Below, one piece after another: positions 8,797 to 17,710 of a stretch of 64,000 bases of DNA. The stretch spans positions 310,001-374,000 of the forward strand of contig NZ_MAYO01000003.1 in NCBI RefSeq assembly GCF_001691565.1, read 5' to 3'. Every line of letters starts with the position of its first letter. The first letter of the stretch is position 1. This stretch comes from Microbacterium oleivorans (GTDB taxonomy: Bacteria > Actinomycetota > Actinomycetes > Actinomycetales > Microbacteriaceae). The position numbers and the translations under genes are program-made. The notes below the pieces were generated by a model. The model saw only the letters and a list, made by a program, of their open reading frames with translations, had not been told where the DNA came from and made no database searches.

Positions 8797-8853
8797 GAGG
8801 ACCTCCCAATTATTGGACTGCGTGCAACAATACGCCGCGGATAGGCTGGCGTC
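8797..8853. promoter_or_regulatory. Divergent lipB / TetR control region with inverted repeats
   Basis: This 57-bp gap serves both directions. CCAAT-T-ATTGG (8806-8816) is a perfect inverted repeat, and TAGGCT (8842-8847) is six nt before the TetR ATG. TetR regulators often bind the gap next to their own gene, so this repeat is a candidate operator; that is inference. Confidence 0.4.
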
Positions 8854-9435
8854 ATGACGACCGGCCGGCCCCGCGCGTCGTCTCGCGAGGTGTTGTCGGA
8901 GGCGGCGTGCGAACTCTTCCTCGAGCGCGGCTTCGACGCGACATCGATCACGGACATCTCGGCGCGCGCGGGAGTCAGCAGGTCGAGCTTCTTCAACTAC
9001 TTCGAGTCGAAGGAAGCCATCCTGTGGTCTTCGCTCGACGGTCGGATCGAGACCTTGCGGGCGGAAACGCCGGTGGTGGACGCGGCCGCGGCGCTGATGG
9101 ACATGTGTCGCGATCTCCAGCCGGACAGCCTCGCCCTCGCCCTCGTCAATGCTCACGCCATGGGGCTGGTGGATGAGTTGGAGCGGGGCGCGGCCGTACG
9201 CAGCGCGCGCATCGCCGCTGCGGTCTCGACATCCCTCGTCGCGGCCGGCGCAGACCCGGTGTCGGCGGCGATCTGCGGTGCCGCCCACGCCGGAGCCGTG
9301 ATGGTCTCGATCGAGCGCTGGGCTCGCGCCGGTGCCGGGCGAGCCTCGCTCTCCGACGAGCTCGCCCACGCACTCGCGGTCGCCGCGGTCACCCTTCCGG
9401 ATGCACGCGCCGGGAAGCAGCTCCCGCTCGACTAA
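8854..9435 (+). CDS. TetR/AcrR family transcriptional regulator
   Basis: A 193-aa one-component repressor-type regulator. The N-terminal DNA-binding domain spans about residues 8-55, with the helix-turn-helix in [20 protein letters not shown] at 30-49. The C-terminal ligand and dimer domain is Ala-rich and gives no clue to the ligand. The gene is divergent from lipB across 57 bp holding an inverted repeat, so it may control itself and possibly lipoate synthesis. Its -10 box TAGGCT is six nt from the ATG, suggesting a leaderless mRNA. The target is unknown. Confidence 0.92.
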   Translation: MTTGRPRASSREVLSEAACELFLERGFDATSITDISARAGVSRSSFFNYFESKEAILWSSLDGRIETLRAETPVVDAAAALMDMCRDLQPDSLALALVNAHAMGLVDELERGAAVRSARIAAAVSTSLVAAGADPVSAAICGAAHAGAVMVSIERWARAGAGRASLSDELAHALAVAAVTLPDARAGKQLPLD

Positions 9436-9447
9436 ACTCGAGCCATC

Positions 9448-10998
9448 ATGGCTACCTTCGGCACGCTCTCCGATCGTCTCACCGAGACCTTCCGCAACCT
9501 CCGCACGAAGGGAAAGCTGTCGCCTGCCGACGTCGACGGCACCGTGCGTGAGATCCGTCGAGCCCTGCTCGACGCGGACGTCGCGCTCCAGGTGGTCAAG
9601 GAGTTCACCGGCAAGGTGCGTGATCGCGCCCTCGGTGACGAGGTCAGTCGCGCGCTGAATCCCGCGCAGCAGGTCGTCCAGATCGTCAACGAAGAGCTGG
9701 TCGCCATCCTCGGCGGCGAGCAGCGACGCCTGCAGTTCGCGAAGCAGCCGCCCACCGTCATCATGCTGGCGGGTCTCCAAGGTTCCGGTAAGACGACTTT
9801 CGCGGGCAAGCTCGCCAAGCAGCTCGAGAAGGACGGCCACACACCGCTGCTCGTCGCGTGCGACCTGCAGCGCCCGAACGCCGTCAACCAGCTCACGGTC
9901 GTCGCTGAGCGTGCCGGTGCCGCCATCTACGCGCCCGAGCCGGGCAACGGCGTCGGCGACCCCGTGAAGGTCGCTCGCGACGGAGTCGAGCACGCTCGTC
10001 GCCAGCAGTTCGACACGGTGATCATCGACACCGCCGGCCGTCTCGGCGTGGACGCCGAACTGATGAAGCAGGCTGCAGACATCCGCACGGCGACCGACCC
10101 GGATGAGGTCCTCTTCGTCATCGACGCGATGATCGGCCAGGATGCCGTCAACACGGCCAAGGCCTTCCAGGACGGTGTCGACTTCACCGGTGTCGTGCTC
10201 TCCAAGCTCGACGGTGATGCACGAGGCGGTGCAGCGCTGTCGGTCGCCTCGGTGACCGGGCGCCCGATCATCTTCGCCTCCACGGGTGAAGGGCTCGACG
10301 ACCTCGAACCCTTCCACCCCGACCGCATGGCGAGCCGCATCCTCGACCTCGGCGACATCCTCACCCTCATCGAGCAGGCTCAGCAGGCCTTCGACGAGGA
10401 GGAGGCTCAGCGCGTCGCGGAGAAGCTCGCGACGGAGCAGTTCACCCTCGAGGATTTCCTCGAGCAGCTTCAGCAGGTCCGGAAAATGGGCTCGATGAAG
10501 AAGATGCTCGGCATGCTGCCCGGCATGGGCCAGATGAAGCAGCAGATCGAGAACTTCGACGAGCGCGAGATCGATCGCACCGAGGCGATCATCCGCTCCA
10601 TGACTCCGATCGAGCGACGCAACCCGAAGGTGCTCAACGGCTCGCGGCGTCTTCGTATCGCACGTGGTTCGGGCATGACCGTCACCGACGTGAATCAGCT
10701 CGTGCAGCGATTCGATCAGGCCGCGAAGATGATGAAGACCGTGGCGCGGGGCGGAGTCCCCTCCATGCCCGGCATGGGGGCTGTCGGCGGCAAGCCGGGT
10801 GCCTCCAGCAAGCGCGGCAAGAAGCAGAAGAGCAGCGGCGGTTCACGTTCCGGGAACCCGGCGAAGCGGGCAGCCGAGAACGCCGGCCTCACGGCGGCGC
10901 CCACCGCGGCGACCGGCTCGGGCTTCGGACTCGGCGCATCAGCCGAGCCGTCGGAGGCGGACCTCGCCGAGATCCAGAAGCTCTTCGGGAAGAGCTGA
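9448..10998 (+). CDS. ffh: Signal recognition particle protein Ffh
   Basis: SRP54 GTPase that binds signal sequences emerging from the ribosome and delivers them to FtsY. It has 516 aa: the N domain at 1-90; the G domain with P-loop GLQGSGKTT at 109-117, DTAGR and [10 protein letters not shown]; then the methionine-rich M domain ([19 protein letters not shown]) from about residue 348, which binds SRP RNA and signal peptides. The C-terminus is a longer Gly/Ser/Lys tail, as in other actinobacteria. TAAACT (9433-9438) nine nt before the ATG may be its -10 box. No SRP RNA gene was recognised in the window. Confidence 0.97.
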   Translation: MATFGTLSDRLTETFRNLRTKGKLSPADVDGTVREIRRALLDADVALQVVKEFTGKVRDRALGDEVSRALNPAQQVVQIVNEELVAILGGEQRRLQFAKQPPTVIMLAGLQGSGKTTFAGKLAKQLEKDGHTPLLVACDLQRPNAVNQLTVVAERAGAAIYAPEPGNGVGDPVKVARDGVEHARRQQFDTVIIDTAGRLGVDAELMKQAADIRTATDPDEVLFVIDAMIGQDAVNTAKAFQDGVDFTGVVLSKLDGDARGGAALSVASVTGRPIIFASTGEGLDDLEPFHPDRMASRILDLGDILTLIEQAQQAFDEEEAQRVAEKLATEQFTLEDFLEQLQQVRKMGSMKKMLGMLPGMGQMKQQIENFDEREIDRTEAIIRSMTPIERRNPKVLNGSRRLRIARGSGMTVTDVNQLVQRFDQAAKMMKTVARGGVPSMPGMGAVGGKPGASSKRGKKQKSSGGSRSGNPAKRAAENAGLTAAPTAATGSGFGLGASAEPSEADLAEIQKLFGKS

Positions 10999-11004
10999 AC
11001 GGCC

Positions 11005-12162
11005 TCAGCCGACGGAGACGACCTCGCGGAGGGACGGCCCACCCCGGAACTCCCGGATGAGGTGGCGCACGACCTCGCGGAGGTCGCCTTCAGCTGCATC
11101 CGCCATTCGTATCTGACGCTCGTAACTCGCGCCCTGGTCGAGGATCTGGGTCACGCCCGCGAACTCCTTCGCGCAGTGGAGCTCGGATGCGATGGGGGTG
11201 AGTGCCTCGACGAGCTCGCGGAGATGCTCGGCGACGGACCGCTGACGCCCCTCCCGGTCGACGATGATGTCCGCCTGAAGGCCGTACCGGGCCGCGCGCC
11301 ATTTGTTCTCGCGGACGAACCAGGGCTGGATGGTCGGGAGGGTCATCCCTTCGTCGAGCATCCGGGAGAAGTGCTCCGCGAGCACCTGAACGAGCGCGGC
11401 GACGGCGGCGAGCTCCGGGAGCGTCGACATCCCGTCGCACGCGCGGATCTCGATCGTCCCCCATCGAGGGGCGGGACGGATGTCCCACCGCACCTCGGTG
11501 GCATCCGCCATGACTCCGGTGCGCTCCATGTCGGCGAGGTAGGACTCGTACTCGGACCAGGTCTCGAGCGGCCATGGCAGCCCTGCGGTCGGCAACTGCT
11601 GGAAGACGAGTGCCCGGTTGGATGCGTAGCCCGTGCGGTCTCCCGCCCAGAAGGGGCTCGAAGCCGACAAGGCCTGGAGGTGGGGGAGATATGCCGACAG
11701 AGCATTGATCATCGGGAAGACCTTCGAGACGTCCTCCACCCCGACATGAACATGGATGCCCCAGATCATCATGTTGCGCCCCCACCACTGCGTGCGCTCG
11801 ATGAGCTTGTGATAACGGGTCTTGTCGGTCACCTCCTGGTCGTACCAGCGGGCGAACGGGTGGCTCCCGGCGCAGAGGAGTTCGATCTCCTGCGGGTCCG
11901 TGGCCGTGCGGATCAGGTCGATGGCGTCGCCGATGTCGTCGACCGCGGCAGCGACGGTGTCACCGACGCCGCTGGTCACCTCGATCGTGTTGGTGAGCAG
12001 TTCTCCCGTGACGGTGTGCCGCTCGTGGCGGGTCTGCTCCTCGACCTGGTCGAGGATGCCGGGAGCCGCCGGAACGAGGTCGCCGGTGGACCGGTCGGCC
12101 AGCATGATCTCCCATTCGATCCCGACGGTCGAACGAGCGGATGTGGCGAAGGTCACCGTCAT
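11005..12162 (-). CDS. Carboxylate-amine ligase, glutamate-cysteine ligase 2 (YbdK) family
   Basis: A 385-aa member of the GCS2 family, which shares the glutamine-synthetase-like fold and ligates glutamate to an amine, classically cysteine. Conserved features are GIEWE at 14-18, the metal-binding [12 protein letters not shown], and [11 protein letters not shown]. The real substrate in actinobacteria is often unproven; mycothiol producers do not need glutathione, so an amine other than cysteine is possible. The ATG at 12162 is used because CACACT lies six nt upstream as a leaderless -10, and the protein begins at the conserved strand. It converges with ffh, 6 nt apart. Confidence 0.9.
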   Translation of the reverse strand: MTVTFATSARSTVGIEWEIMLADRSTGDLVPAAPGILDQVEEQTRHERHTVTGELLTNTIEVTSGVGDTVAAAVDDIGDAIDLIRTATDPQEIELLCAGSHPFARWYDQEVTDKTRYHKLIERTQWWGRNMMIWGIHVHVGVEDVSKVFPMINALSAYLPHLQALSASSPFWAGDRTGYASNRALVFQQLPTAGLPWPLETWSEYESYLADMERTGVMADATEVRWDIRPAPRWGTIEIRACDGMSTLPELAAVAALVQVLAEHFSRMLDEGMTLPTIQPWFVRENKWRAARYGLQADIIVDREGRQRSVAEHLRELVEALTPIASELHCAKEFAGVTQILDQGASYERQIRMADAAEGDLREVVRHLIREFRGGPSLREVVSVG

Positions 12163-12191
12163 GGGCTCAGTGTGGCACGACGCTCCGGCGG

Positions 12192-12226
12192 TTCGCGGCA
12201 TCCCTCTCCATCTGGCAGAATGGACG
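12192..12226 (+). promoter_or_regulatory. rpsP operon promoter
   Basis: A -10 CAGAAT (12216-12221) lies inside GGCAGAATGGACG (12214-12226), the same 13 bases that form the rplS promoter core at 14859-14871. A weak -35 (TTCGCG, 12192-12197) is 18 nt upstream. The predicted leader is about 120 nt. Confidence 0.55.
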
Positions 12227-12347
12227 GTTGGACCGCCTTGCCCGACCCTCTATCCGGCTCGGAGGTCCACCGCAGAGCTCCCGCCGGGTGTGCACCCCAC
12301 GCTCCAGGCGACGTTCATCATCATTCGCAACACCATTCAGGAGAATT

Positions 12348-12758
12348 GTGGCTGTCAAGATCCGTCTGAAGCGCATGGGCAAGATCCGCGCGCCGTATTA
12401 CCGCATCGTCGTCGCCGACTCGCGCACCAAGCGCGACGGTCGCGTCATCGAGGAGATCGGCAAGTACCACCCGACCGAGCAGCCCTCGTTCATCGAGGTC
12501 GACTCGGAGCGCGCGCAGTACTGGCTCTCCGTCGGCGCCCAGCCGACCGAGCAGGTCGCCGCCATCCTCAAGCTCACGGGCGACTGGGGCAAGTTCAAGG
12601 GTGACAAGGACGCCGTCTCGACCGTGAAGACCGCTGAGCCGAAGGCACCCTTCGAGCTCGACGCGTCGAAGAAGTCGGTCGTCAAGCCGAAGGCGGAGAA
12701 GAAGGCTGAGGCGCCTGCCGCTGACGCCGAGACCGCCGACGCGACCGAGTCCGAGTAA
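12348..12758 (+). CDS. rpsP: 30S ribosomal protein S16
   Basis: Small-subunit assembly protein. The GTG start at 12348 follows CAGGAGA and the protein begins [20 protein letters not shown], the conserved S16 start. It has 136 aa, longer than the roughly 80-aa core because of a charged Lys/Ala/Glu C-terminal tail, typical of actinobacteria. It heads the unit rpsP-khpA-rimM-trmD with gaps of a few bases or overlaps, coupling ribosome assembly to 16S processing and tRNA methylation. Confidence 0.97.
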   Translation: MAVKIRLKRMGKIRAPYYRIVVADSRTKRDGRVIEEIGKYHPTEQPSFIEVDSERAQYWLSVGAQPTEQVAAILKLTGDWGKFKGDKDAVSTVKTAEPKAPFELDASKKSVVKPKAEKKAEAPAADAETADATESE

Positions 12759-12762
12759 GACC

Positions 12763-12993
12763 TTGCTGGCCGCCGCGCTCGAGCACATCGTCAAGGGGAT
12801 CGTGGATCACCCGGATGACGTCACCATCGCCTCCAGTACCTCGCCTCGCGGTGAGGTGCTCGAGGTGCGTGTGCACCCCGATGACCGGGGTCGTGTGATC
12901 GGGCGCGGCGGACGCACGGCGAAAGCCCTGCGCACCCTCATCTCCGCGCTGGCCGACGGCTCGCGCGTTCGTGTCGACGTGGCGGATGACTGA
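12763..12993 (+). CDS. khpA: KhpA-type KH-domain RNA-binding protein
   Basis: A 76-aa single KH domain protein that binds RNA through the GxxG loop, here GRGG at 47-50 (RVIGRGGRTAKALRTLI). The start is TTG at 12763, four bases after the rpsP stop; this gives the conserved MLAAALEH-type N-terminus. KhpA partners with KhpB (Jag) in firmicutes to control growth and division. It sits between rpsP and rimM as in most actinobacteria, and it overlaps the rimM start by 8 nt. Confidence 0.92.
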   Translation: MLAAALEHIVKGIVDHPDDVTIASSTSPRGEVLEVRVHPDDRGRVIGRGGRTAKALRTLISALADGSRVRVDVADD

Positions 12994-13600
12994 GGTGTCG
13001 GTCAACCCGGCGCGGACGCAGCTGCGTGTCGGCCGTCTCGTCAAGGCACACGGGCTCAAGGGCGCCCTCAAGCTCGAGCTGTACACCGATGACCCCGACG
13101 GCCGTTTCGTTCCCGGTGCGGTCTTCACCCTCCAGGTCCCGGAGTCCTCGCCGTGGCACGGTAAGACCGTGACGGTGCGCGAGTTCAAGTGGATGAACTC
13201 GCACCCGGTCGTCTTCCTCGACGGGGTCGAGGACCGAGACGGCGCGGAGTCCCTCGTTCGTGCGATTCTCTGGGTCGAACAGGATGCCGCAACGCCGGTC
13301 GTCGAGGCCGACGCCTGGTACGACCATCAGCTCGTCGGACTCGACGTCGTCCGTGACGGCGAGGTCGTGGGGCGCGTCGCCCGGGTCGACCACTTCCCGG
13401 CGCAGGACCTGTTGATCGTGCGCCTCAGCGGAGGGGCCGACCGCGAGGTCCTCGTCCCGTTCGTCAAGGCCATCGTCCCCGAGGTCGACATGGCCGCGGG
13501 CCGGCTCGTCGTGACGCCCCCGGCCGGCCTGTTCGAGGATCTGCCCGCCGAGGACGACCCGCCCGCGGAATCGGGCGACGAGGCCGCTTCCGGGTCCTGA
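12986..13600 (+). CDS. rimM: Ribosome maturation factor RimM
   Basis: Helps assemble the 30S head around protein S19 and 16S rRNA. It has 204 aa from the ATG at 12986: the N-terminal RimM beta-barrel ([19 protein letters not shown]) and the C-terminal PRC barrel ([13 protein letters not shown]). The ATG overlaps the end of khpA by 8 nt; GTG at 12971 or 12995 are alternatives, and the choice among them is uncertain. An acidic C-terminal tail ([14 protein letters not shown]) is extra. It is followed after one base by trmD. Confidence 0.95.
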   Translation: MTEVSVNPARTQLRVGRLVKAHGLKGALKLELYTDDPDGRFVPGAVFTLQVPESSPWHGKTVTVREFKWMNSHPVVFLDGVEDRDGAESLVRAILWVEQDAATPVVEADAWYDHQLVGLDVVRDGEVVGRVARVDHFPAQDLLIVRLSGGADREVLVPFVKAIVPEVDMAAGRLVVTPPAGLFEDLPAEDDPPAESGDEAASGS

Positions 13601-13601
13601 C

Positions 13602-14312
13602 GTGCGCATAGACGTCGTCACGATCTTCCCCGCCTTCTTCGACGTCCTCGAAGTCTCCCTTCTCGGCCGCGCACGGGGTGCGGGCCTGCTGGACATCCGC
13701 GTCCACGACCTCCGCCGACACGCCACGGACCGACATCGGACCGTGGACGACACCCCTTACGGCGGTGGCGCCGGGATGGTGATGAAGCCCGAGCCGTGGG
13801 GCCTCGCGCTCGATGAGATCGCGTCGCGACAAGATGGCGATGCGGGGGACCCGGCATCCGGACCCTTGTTCGTCTTCCCGTCTCCCGCAGGGGAACGCTT
13901 CACGCAGACGACCGCCCGAGAGTGGAGCTCCGAATCCCACATCGTTTTCGGCTGCGGGCGCTATGAAGGCATCGACGAACGCGTCTTCTCCTACGCCGCG
14001 ACGATCGGCCGCGTGCGCTTGGTGAGTCTGGGAGACTACGTCCTCAATGGCGGCGAGGTCGCGGCCATGGCGATGATCGAAGCGGTCGGACGGCTCGTCC
14101 CGGGCGTGGTCGGCAACCCCGAGAGTCTCGTCGAGGAGTCCCACGAGGACGGACTGCTCGAGTATCCCTCGTACACGAAGCCGGCGTCCTGGCGCGGCTA
14201 CGACGTCCCGGACGTCCTCCTCAGCGGGCACCACGGTCGCGTAGCGCAGTGGCGCCGGGACCAGCAGGTTGAGCGAACCCGCACGCGCCGCCCCGACCTG
14301 CTGGCCGACTGA
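13602..14312 (+). CDS. trmD: tRNA (guanine-37-N1)-methyltransferase TrmD
   Basis: Methylates G37 next to the anticodon, preventing +1 frameshifts; it uses S-adenosylmethionine in a trefoil-knot site. The GTG start at 13602 comes one base after the rimM stop. It has 236 aa with [26 protein letters not shown] and [10 protein letters not shown], which line the cofactor and tRNA site. It is the last gene of the rpsP unit. Confidence 0.97.
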   Translation: MRIDVVTIFPAFFDVLEVSLLGRARGAGLLDIRVHDLRRHATDRHRTVDDTPYGGGAGMVMKPEPWGLALDEIASRQDGDAGDPASGPLFVFPSPAGERFTQTTAREWSSESHIVFGCGRYEGIDERVFSYAATIGRVRLVSLGDYVLNGGEVAAMAMIEAVGRLVPGVVGNPESLVEESHEDGLLEYPSYTKPASWRGYDVPDVLLSGHHGRVAQWRRDQQVERTRTRRPDLLAD

Positions 14313-14357
14313 GACTTTCCCCGAGTCCGTCCAGTCCGGGAGGCGTAGCATCGGAGA

Positions 14358-14825
14358 ATGCCCCTGCGTCGCGGATTCTTCTTCTGGCTGCTGCCGAGCG
14401 CCGTCATCCTCCCGCTCTGGCTGTTGATCGGCTGGATCGTCTCGGATGCCGGGGGATGGGCGCTGGCCTGGGTGATCATCATCGCCATCCCTTCCGTCTT
14501 CGTGGGGCAGCTGGTCCTCACGCTGCTGATCCGGTCCCGCGGGACTGTGCGCCACGCGCGCGCATTGTCCTGGTGGGATGTCGCGGGGATCGCTGCCTGG
14601 CACGTATTGACGATCCTCGTGGGGCTCTTCAGCCAAGCCTGGTTCTGGCCCCTCCTCATCGGCGCCACGGTCGTCTTCTTCGCGGTCCTCTGGTCATCGC
14701 TCCGGCAGCTGTTCCAGGAAGCCGGCCCGTCCGTCATCCTCCGTCGCTATACCGCGCCGGCGGGCGCCGTGCAGCCGGATCCCTCGGTGGTGGTGCTCGA
14801 GGAGAGGCGCGACCCGTCGCGCTGA
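14358..14825 (+). CDS. Small integral membrane protein
   Basis: A 155-aa membrane protein of unknown function. Hydrophobic segments at about 8-28, 36-58, 75-93 and 99-115 suggest four transmembrane helices, followed by a polar cytoplasmic tail from about 118. It starts MPLRRGFFFWLLPSAVI. It follows trmD by 45 nt and precedes rplS, so it may be read through from the rpsP promoter. No family is recognised. Confidence 0.8.
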   Translation: MPLRRGFFFWLLPSAVILPLWLLIGWIVSDAGGWALAWVIIIAIPSVFVGQLVLTLLIRSRGTVRHARALSWWDVAGIAAWHVLTILVGLFSQAWFWPLLIGATVVFFAVLWSSLRQLFQEAGPSVILRRYTAPAGAVQPDPSVVVLEERRDPSR

Positions 14826-14837
14826 TCCCGCGCGTGG

Positions 14838-14871
14838 TTGGTGGAGGTGCACATTCATGGCAGAATGGACG
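14838..14871 (+). promoter_or_regulatory. rplS promoter
   Basis: A -35 TTGGTG (14838-14843), 17-nt spacer and -10 CAGAAT (14861-14866), with transcription likely near 14873. The surrounding GGCAGAATGGACG (14859-14871) is identical to the rpsP promoter core. Confidence 0.6.
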
Positions 14872-14872
14872 C

Positions 14873-14994
14873 TTGTGCCCTGACAGATCTCTGCCTCAGG
14901 GGAGTTCGGCGCCCGCTCGGCGCCGACGGGGCACCGCATCCTTTCTCCTCTAACTCTCGCGGTCGACCTGAGGCGGTCGCAGGAAGTGACGATC
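14873..14994 (+). promoter_or_regulatory. Structured 5' leader of rplS
   Basis: The 120-nt leader holds two stem-loops: CCCTGA with TCAGGG (14878-14883 and 14896-14901), and a perfect 8-bp stem TCGGCGCC with GGCGCCGA (14906-14913 and 14919-14926). AGGAAG (14982-14987) is the ribosome-binding site. L19 leaders regulate this gene in other bacteria, so autoregulation is possible but not shown. Confidence 0.4.
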
Positions 14995-15342
14995 ATGCAG
15001 ATCCTCGACTCCGTCGACGCAGCCTCGCTGCGATCCGACATTCCCGTCTTCAACGCCGGCGACACCGTCAAGGTGCACGTCAACATCACCGAAGGCAACC
15101 GCTCGCGTATCCAGGTCTTCCAGGGTGTCGTCATCGGTCGCTCGGGCGATGGCGTCCGCGAGACGTTCACCGTTCGCAAGATCAGCTTCCAGGTCGGCGT
15201 GGAGCGTACGTTCCCCGTCCACAGCCCGGTGATCGACCACATCGAGGTCGTCACCCGCGGTGACGTCCGTCGCGCGAAGCTGTACTACCTGCGCGAGCTG
15301 CGCGGGAAGAAGGCGAAGATCAAGGAGAAGCGCGACCGCTGA
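14995..15342 (+). CDS. rplS: 50S ribosomal protein L19
   Basis: Large-subunit protein at the 30S-50S interface. It has 115 aa from the ATG at 14995, eight bases after AGGAAG; the GTG three codons earlier would put the start inside the ribosome-binding site. The conserved core includes [33 protein letters not shown] and [20 protein letters not shown]. It has its own promoter and leader, and ends at a strong hairpin. Confidence 0.97.
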   Translation: MQILDSVDAASLRSDIPVFNAGDTVKVHVNITEGNRSRIQVFQGVVIGRSGDGVRETFTVRKISFQVGVERTFPVHSPVIDHIEVVTRGDVRRAKLYYLRELRGKKAKIKEKRDR

Positions 15343-15353
15343 GCGCCTCTTCA

Positions 15354-15391
15354 GACAGATGCCCCGGGACTTCGGTCCCGGGGCATCTGTC
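15354..15391 (+). terminator. rplS terminator
   Basis: A 17-bp perfect stem (15354-15370 with 15375-15391) capped by a TTCG tetraloop, 12 nt after the rplS stop. Very stable; no long U-tract. Confidence 0.85.
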
Positions 15392-15477
15392 GTTCCCGGG
15401 TGTTTCGATGCTCCGTGCGCACCTGATGTGCGACGCTGGATACCGGTCGCCGAACCCCGGCACCGGTGAAGGACAGC

Positions 15478-16218
15478 ATGACCACCGACTCCCCGTCGCC
15501 CGCCCTCGACAGCGACGTCCGCGCACGTCCCCGACGCCGGGGACCGTGGCCGTTCATCCGCGACGTGCTCGTGATCCTGCTGGTGGCGATCCTGGTGTCT
15601 TTCCTGGTGAAGACCTTCCTCGTCCGGTCGTTCTACATCCCGTCCGGCTCGATGGAGAACACCCTCCTGAAGGGGGACCGCATCCTGGTCGACGAGCTCA
15701 CACCGCGCTTCGGCAACTACGAGCGCGGCGACGTCGTCGTGTTCAAGGATCCCGGTGGATGGCTTCCCGCGACCTATCGCCCCGATGAACCGCCATTGAC
15801 CGCCGCCGTGGACTGGCTCGGCTCGCTCGTCGGGCTTTCGGCGTCCGACAGTGAGGATCACTTGATCAAACGCGTCATCGGTTTGCCGGGGGATCACGTC
15901 GTCTGCTGCAACACGCTCGGTCAGGTGACGGTCAACGACGTCCCGATCGACGAGACGTCCTACGTGGCGCTGAGCCCCTCGCAGTCCGCACCTGATGAGT
16001 TCGATTACGACGTGACGGTGCCGGACGGGTCCGTCTGGGTGCTCGGCGACAACCGGGACAACTCGCAGGATTCGCGCTACCAGCAGGATCAACCGGGTCA
16101 CGGATTCGTCCCCATCGACAACATCGTGGGGCGAGCGTTCCTCATCACCTGGCCGTTCGACCGGTTCGGCACCATCGACTTCCATCACGAGGTCTTCCGC
16201 GGGGTCCCGTCGCCATGA
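15478..16218 (+). CDS. lepB: Signal peptidase I
   Basis: Membrane serine protease that removes signal peptides from exported proteins. The ATG at 15478 follows GAAGGA by five nt; a GTG four codons upstream is less likely. It has 246 aa with a basic cytoplasmic start, one membrane helix at about 28-48, catalytic Ser58 in PSGSMENTL and catalytic Lys131 in HLIKRVIGLPGD, and the C-terminal GDNRDNSQDSR motif. Two cysteines (VVCCNTLG) are near 142. The stop overlaps the rnhB start. Confidence 0.96.
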   Translation: MTTDSPSPALDSDVRARPRRRGPWPFIRDVLVILLVAILVSFLVKTFLVRSFYIPSGSMENTLLKGDRILVDELTPRFGNYERGDVVVFKDPGGWLPATYRPDEPPLTAAVDWLGSLVGLSASDSEDHLIKRVIGLPGDHVVCCNTLGQVTVNDVPIDETSYVALSPSQSAPDEFDYDVTVPDGSVWVLGDNRDNSQDSRYQQDQPGHGFVPIDNIVGRAFLITWPFDRFGTIDFHHEVFRGVPSP

Positions 16219-16877
16219 CGGCCGCCGTCGCCCCGACGTTGACTCTCGAGAGGCGCCTCCTGCGGGAGCACACGCTCGTCATCGCGTGCGACGAAGTGGG
16301 TCGGGGTGCGCTGGCCGGCCCGGTCGCGGTGGGGGCGGTGGTCGCGGATGCCGCCTTCAGCCGTCGACGGGTGCCCGAGGGGCTTCGGGACTCGAAGCTC
16401 ATCGTCGAACCGCGCCGTGCCGGGGTGGCGGAACGGGCGCGCGCGTGGGTACCGGCTCATGCAGTGGGATGGGCGACGGCCGCCGAGGTCGATGAGGTCG
16501 GCATCATCCGTGCGCTGGGCCTGGCGGCCGTGCGGGCGATCGACGACCTCGGGTGTCAGGGCGTCGACGTGGAGGACGCGCTCGTGATCCTCGACGGCAA
16601 TCACGACTACATCACCCCGATCGCGCCCGTCGGGCGAGGAGTCCGCCCCGTCATCAAGGCCGACCGTGATTGCGCATCGGCCTCGGCGGCATCCGTCATC
16701 GCGAAGGTCGCGCGCGATGCGTACATGTCCGAGCTCGACGCGGAGGCGCCCGTCTACTGCTGGTCCCGGAACAAGGGGTATGCGAGCGCGGAGCATCGCG
16801 CGGCGATCGAGAGCCACGGACTCAGCCCGCACCATCGTGCCTCCTGGTCCATTGCGGCCGCTCCCACACTGTTCTAG
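16215..16877 (+). CDS. rnhB: Ribonuclease HII
   Basis: Cleaves RNA in RNA-DNA hybrids and starts removal of single ribonucleotides from DNA. It has 220 aa, with acidic active-site residues D26 and E27 in CDEVGRGALAGP, then VILDGN and KADRDCASASAASVIAK. The ATG overlaps the lepB stop (ATGA), so the two are translationally coupled. It ends 57 nt before the DUF2469 gene. Confidence 0.96.
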   Translation: MTAAVAPTLTLERRLLREHTLVIACDEVGRGALAGPVAVGAVVADAAFSRRRVPEGLRDSKLIVEPRRAGVAERARAWVPAHAVGWATAAEVDEVGIIRALGLAAVRAIDDLGCQGVDVEDALVILDGNHDYITPIAPVGRGVRPVIKADRDCASASAASVIAKVARDAYMSELDAEAPVYCWSRNKGYASAEHRAAIESHGLSPHHRASWSIAAAPTLF

Positions 16878-16933
16878 GCGTCTCTTCGTCTCAGGTCTGC
16901 GGCGCGCCGGCACCGGCCTAGGATGGAGACACC

Positions 16934-17257
16934 ATGGATGACGAAGTCTTCGAGGACTACGACCGCGAACTCGAGCTTGCTCTGTACAAGGAGTACCGCG
17001 ACGTCGTCGGTCAGTTCCAGTACGTGATCGAGACCGAGCGCAGGTTCTACCTCGCCAACGAGGTCAACGTCGTCCGTCGTGACACCGAGCACGACTTCTA
17101 CTTCGAGGTCTCGATGAACGACGTCTGGGTGTGGGACATCTACCGGGCGGATCGGTTCGTGAAGTCGGTACGGGTTCTCACGTTCAAGGATGTCAACGTG
17201 GAGGAGCTCCAGCGGCGCGACTTCCAGCTCCCGGAGGAGCTGTCGCTCGACGGCTGA
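16934..17257 (+). CDS. DUF2469 family conserved actinobacterial protein
   Basis: A 107-aa acidic protein, almost unchanged across actinobacteria (the family of M. tuberculosis Rv2901c) and always near rnhB and yraN. It is rich in aromatic and acidic residues (FEDYDRELELALYKEYRDVV, NDVWVWDIYRADRFVKSV). It has no catalytic motif or signal, and its function is unknown. A -10 box TAGGAT sits nine nt upstream of the ATG with GGAG between. A hairpin terminator follows at 17280. Confidence 0.92.
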   Translation: MDDEVFEDYDRELELALYKEYRDVVGQFQYVIETERRFYLANEVNVVRRDTEHDFYFEVSMNDVWVWDIYRADRFVKSVRVLTFKDVNVEELQRRDFQLPEELSLDG

Positions 17258-17279
17258 GCCTCCTCCCCAAGCGGGATGA

Positions 17280-17313
17280 GGCGTCCGCCGATCCACTGAT
17301 CGAGCCGGACGCC
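17280..17313 (+). terminator. Terminator after the DUF2469 gene
   Basis: GGCGTCCG (17280-17287) pairs with CGGACGCC (17306-17313), with an inner CGATC/GATCG stem (17289-17293 with 17298-17302), followed by GTTTCGT. Confidence 0.7.
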
Positions 17314-17347
17314 GTTTCGTCCGGAGCCTTACCCCGACAGTGGGGGC

Positions 17348-17710
17348 ATGGCAGCGAAAGACGACCTCGGCCGAGCCGGTGAGGACCGTGCCGAGGAGTA
17401 CCTCCGGTCCCACGGCTACCGCATCCTCGATCGGAACTGGCGGTGTCCGGGCGGAGAGATCGACATCGTCGCGGTGCGCGGTCGTCAGCTCGTCATCGTC
17501 GAGGTGAAGACACGACGGGGGGAGTGGTTCGGCCACCCCTTCACCGCAGTGACAGGGAAGAAGCGGGATCGGCTGTGGCGGCTGGGAGCGGCGTGGGCCG
17601 TGGCGCACCCGGATGCCGCCCGCGCCCGACGGCTCAGGCTCGATCTCATCGGCATCACGGGACCTGACCCCGGCTCTGCGGTCGTCGAGCATCTGGAGGA
17701 CCTCCGGTGA
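17348..17710 (+). CDS. yraN: UPF0102 (YraN) family nuclease-fold protein
   Basis: A 120-aa protein with the restriction-endonuclease-like fold. The motif GGEIDIVAVRGRQLVIVEVKTR (about 37-58) gives the E-x-D and E-x-K metal site of the PD-(D/E)XK superfamily. The function is uncertain; it probably acts on DNA. It overlaps the comM start by 4 nt (GTGA), and the yraN-comM-dprA run suggests a shared role in handling incoming or damaged DNA. Confidence 0.9.
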   Translation: MAAKDDLGRAGEDRAEEYLRSHGYRILDRNWRCPGGEIDIVAVRGRQLVIVEVKTRRGEWFGHPFTAVTGKKRDRLWRLGAAWAVAHPDAARARRLRLDLIGITGPDPGSAVVEHLEDLR

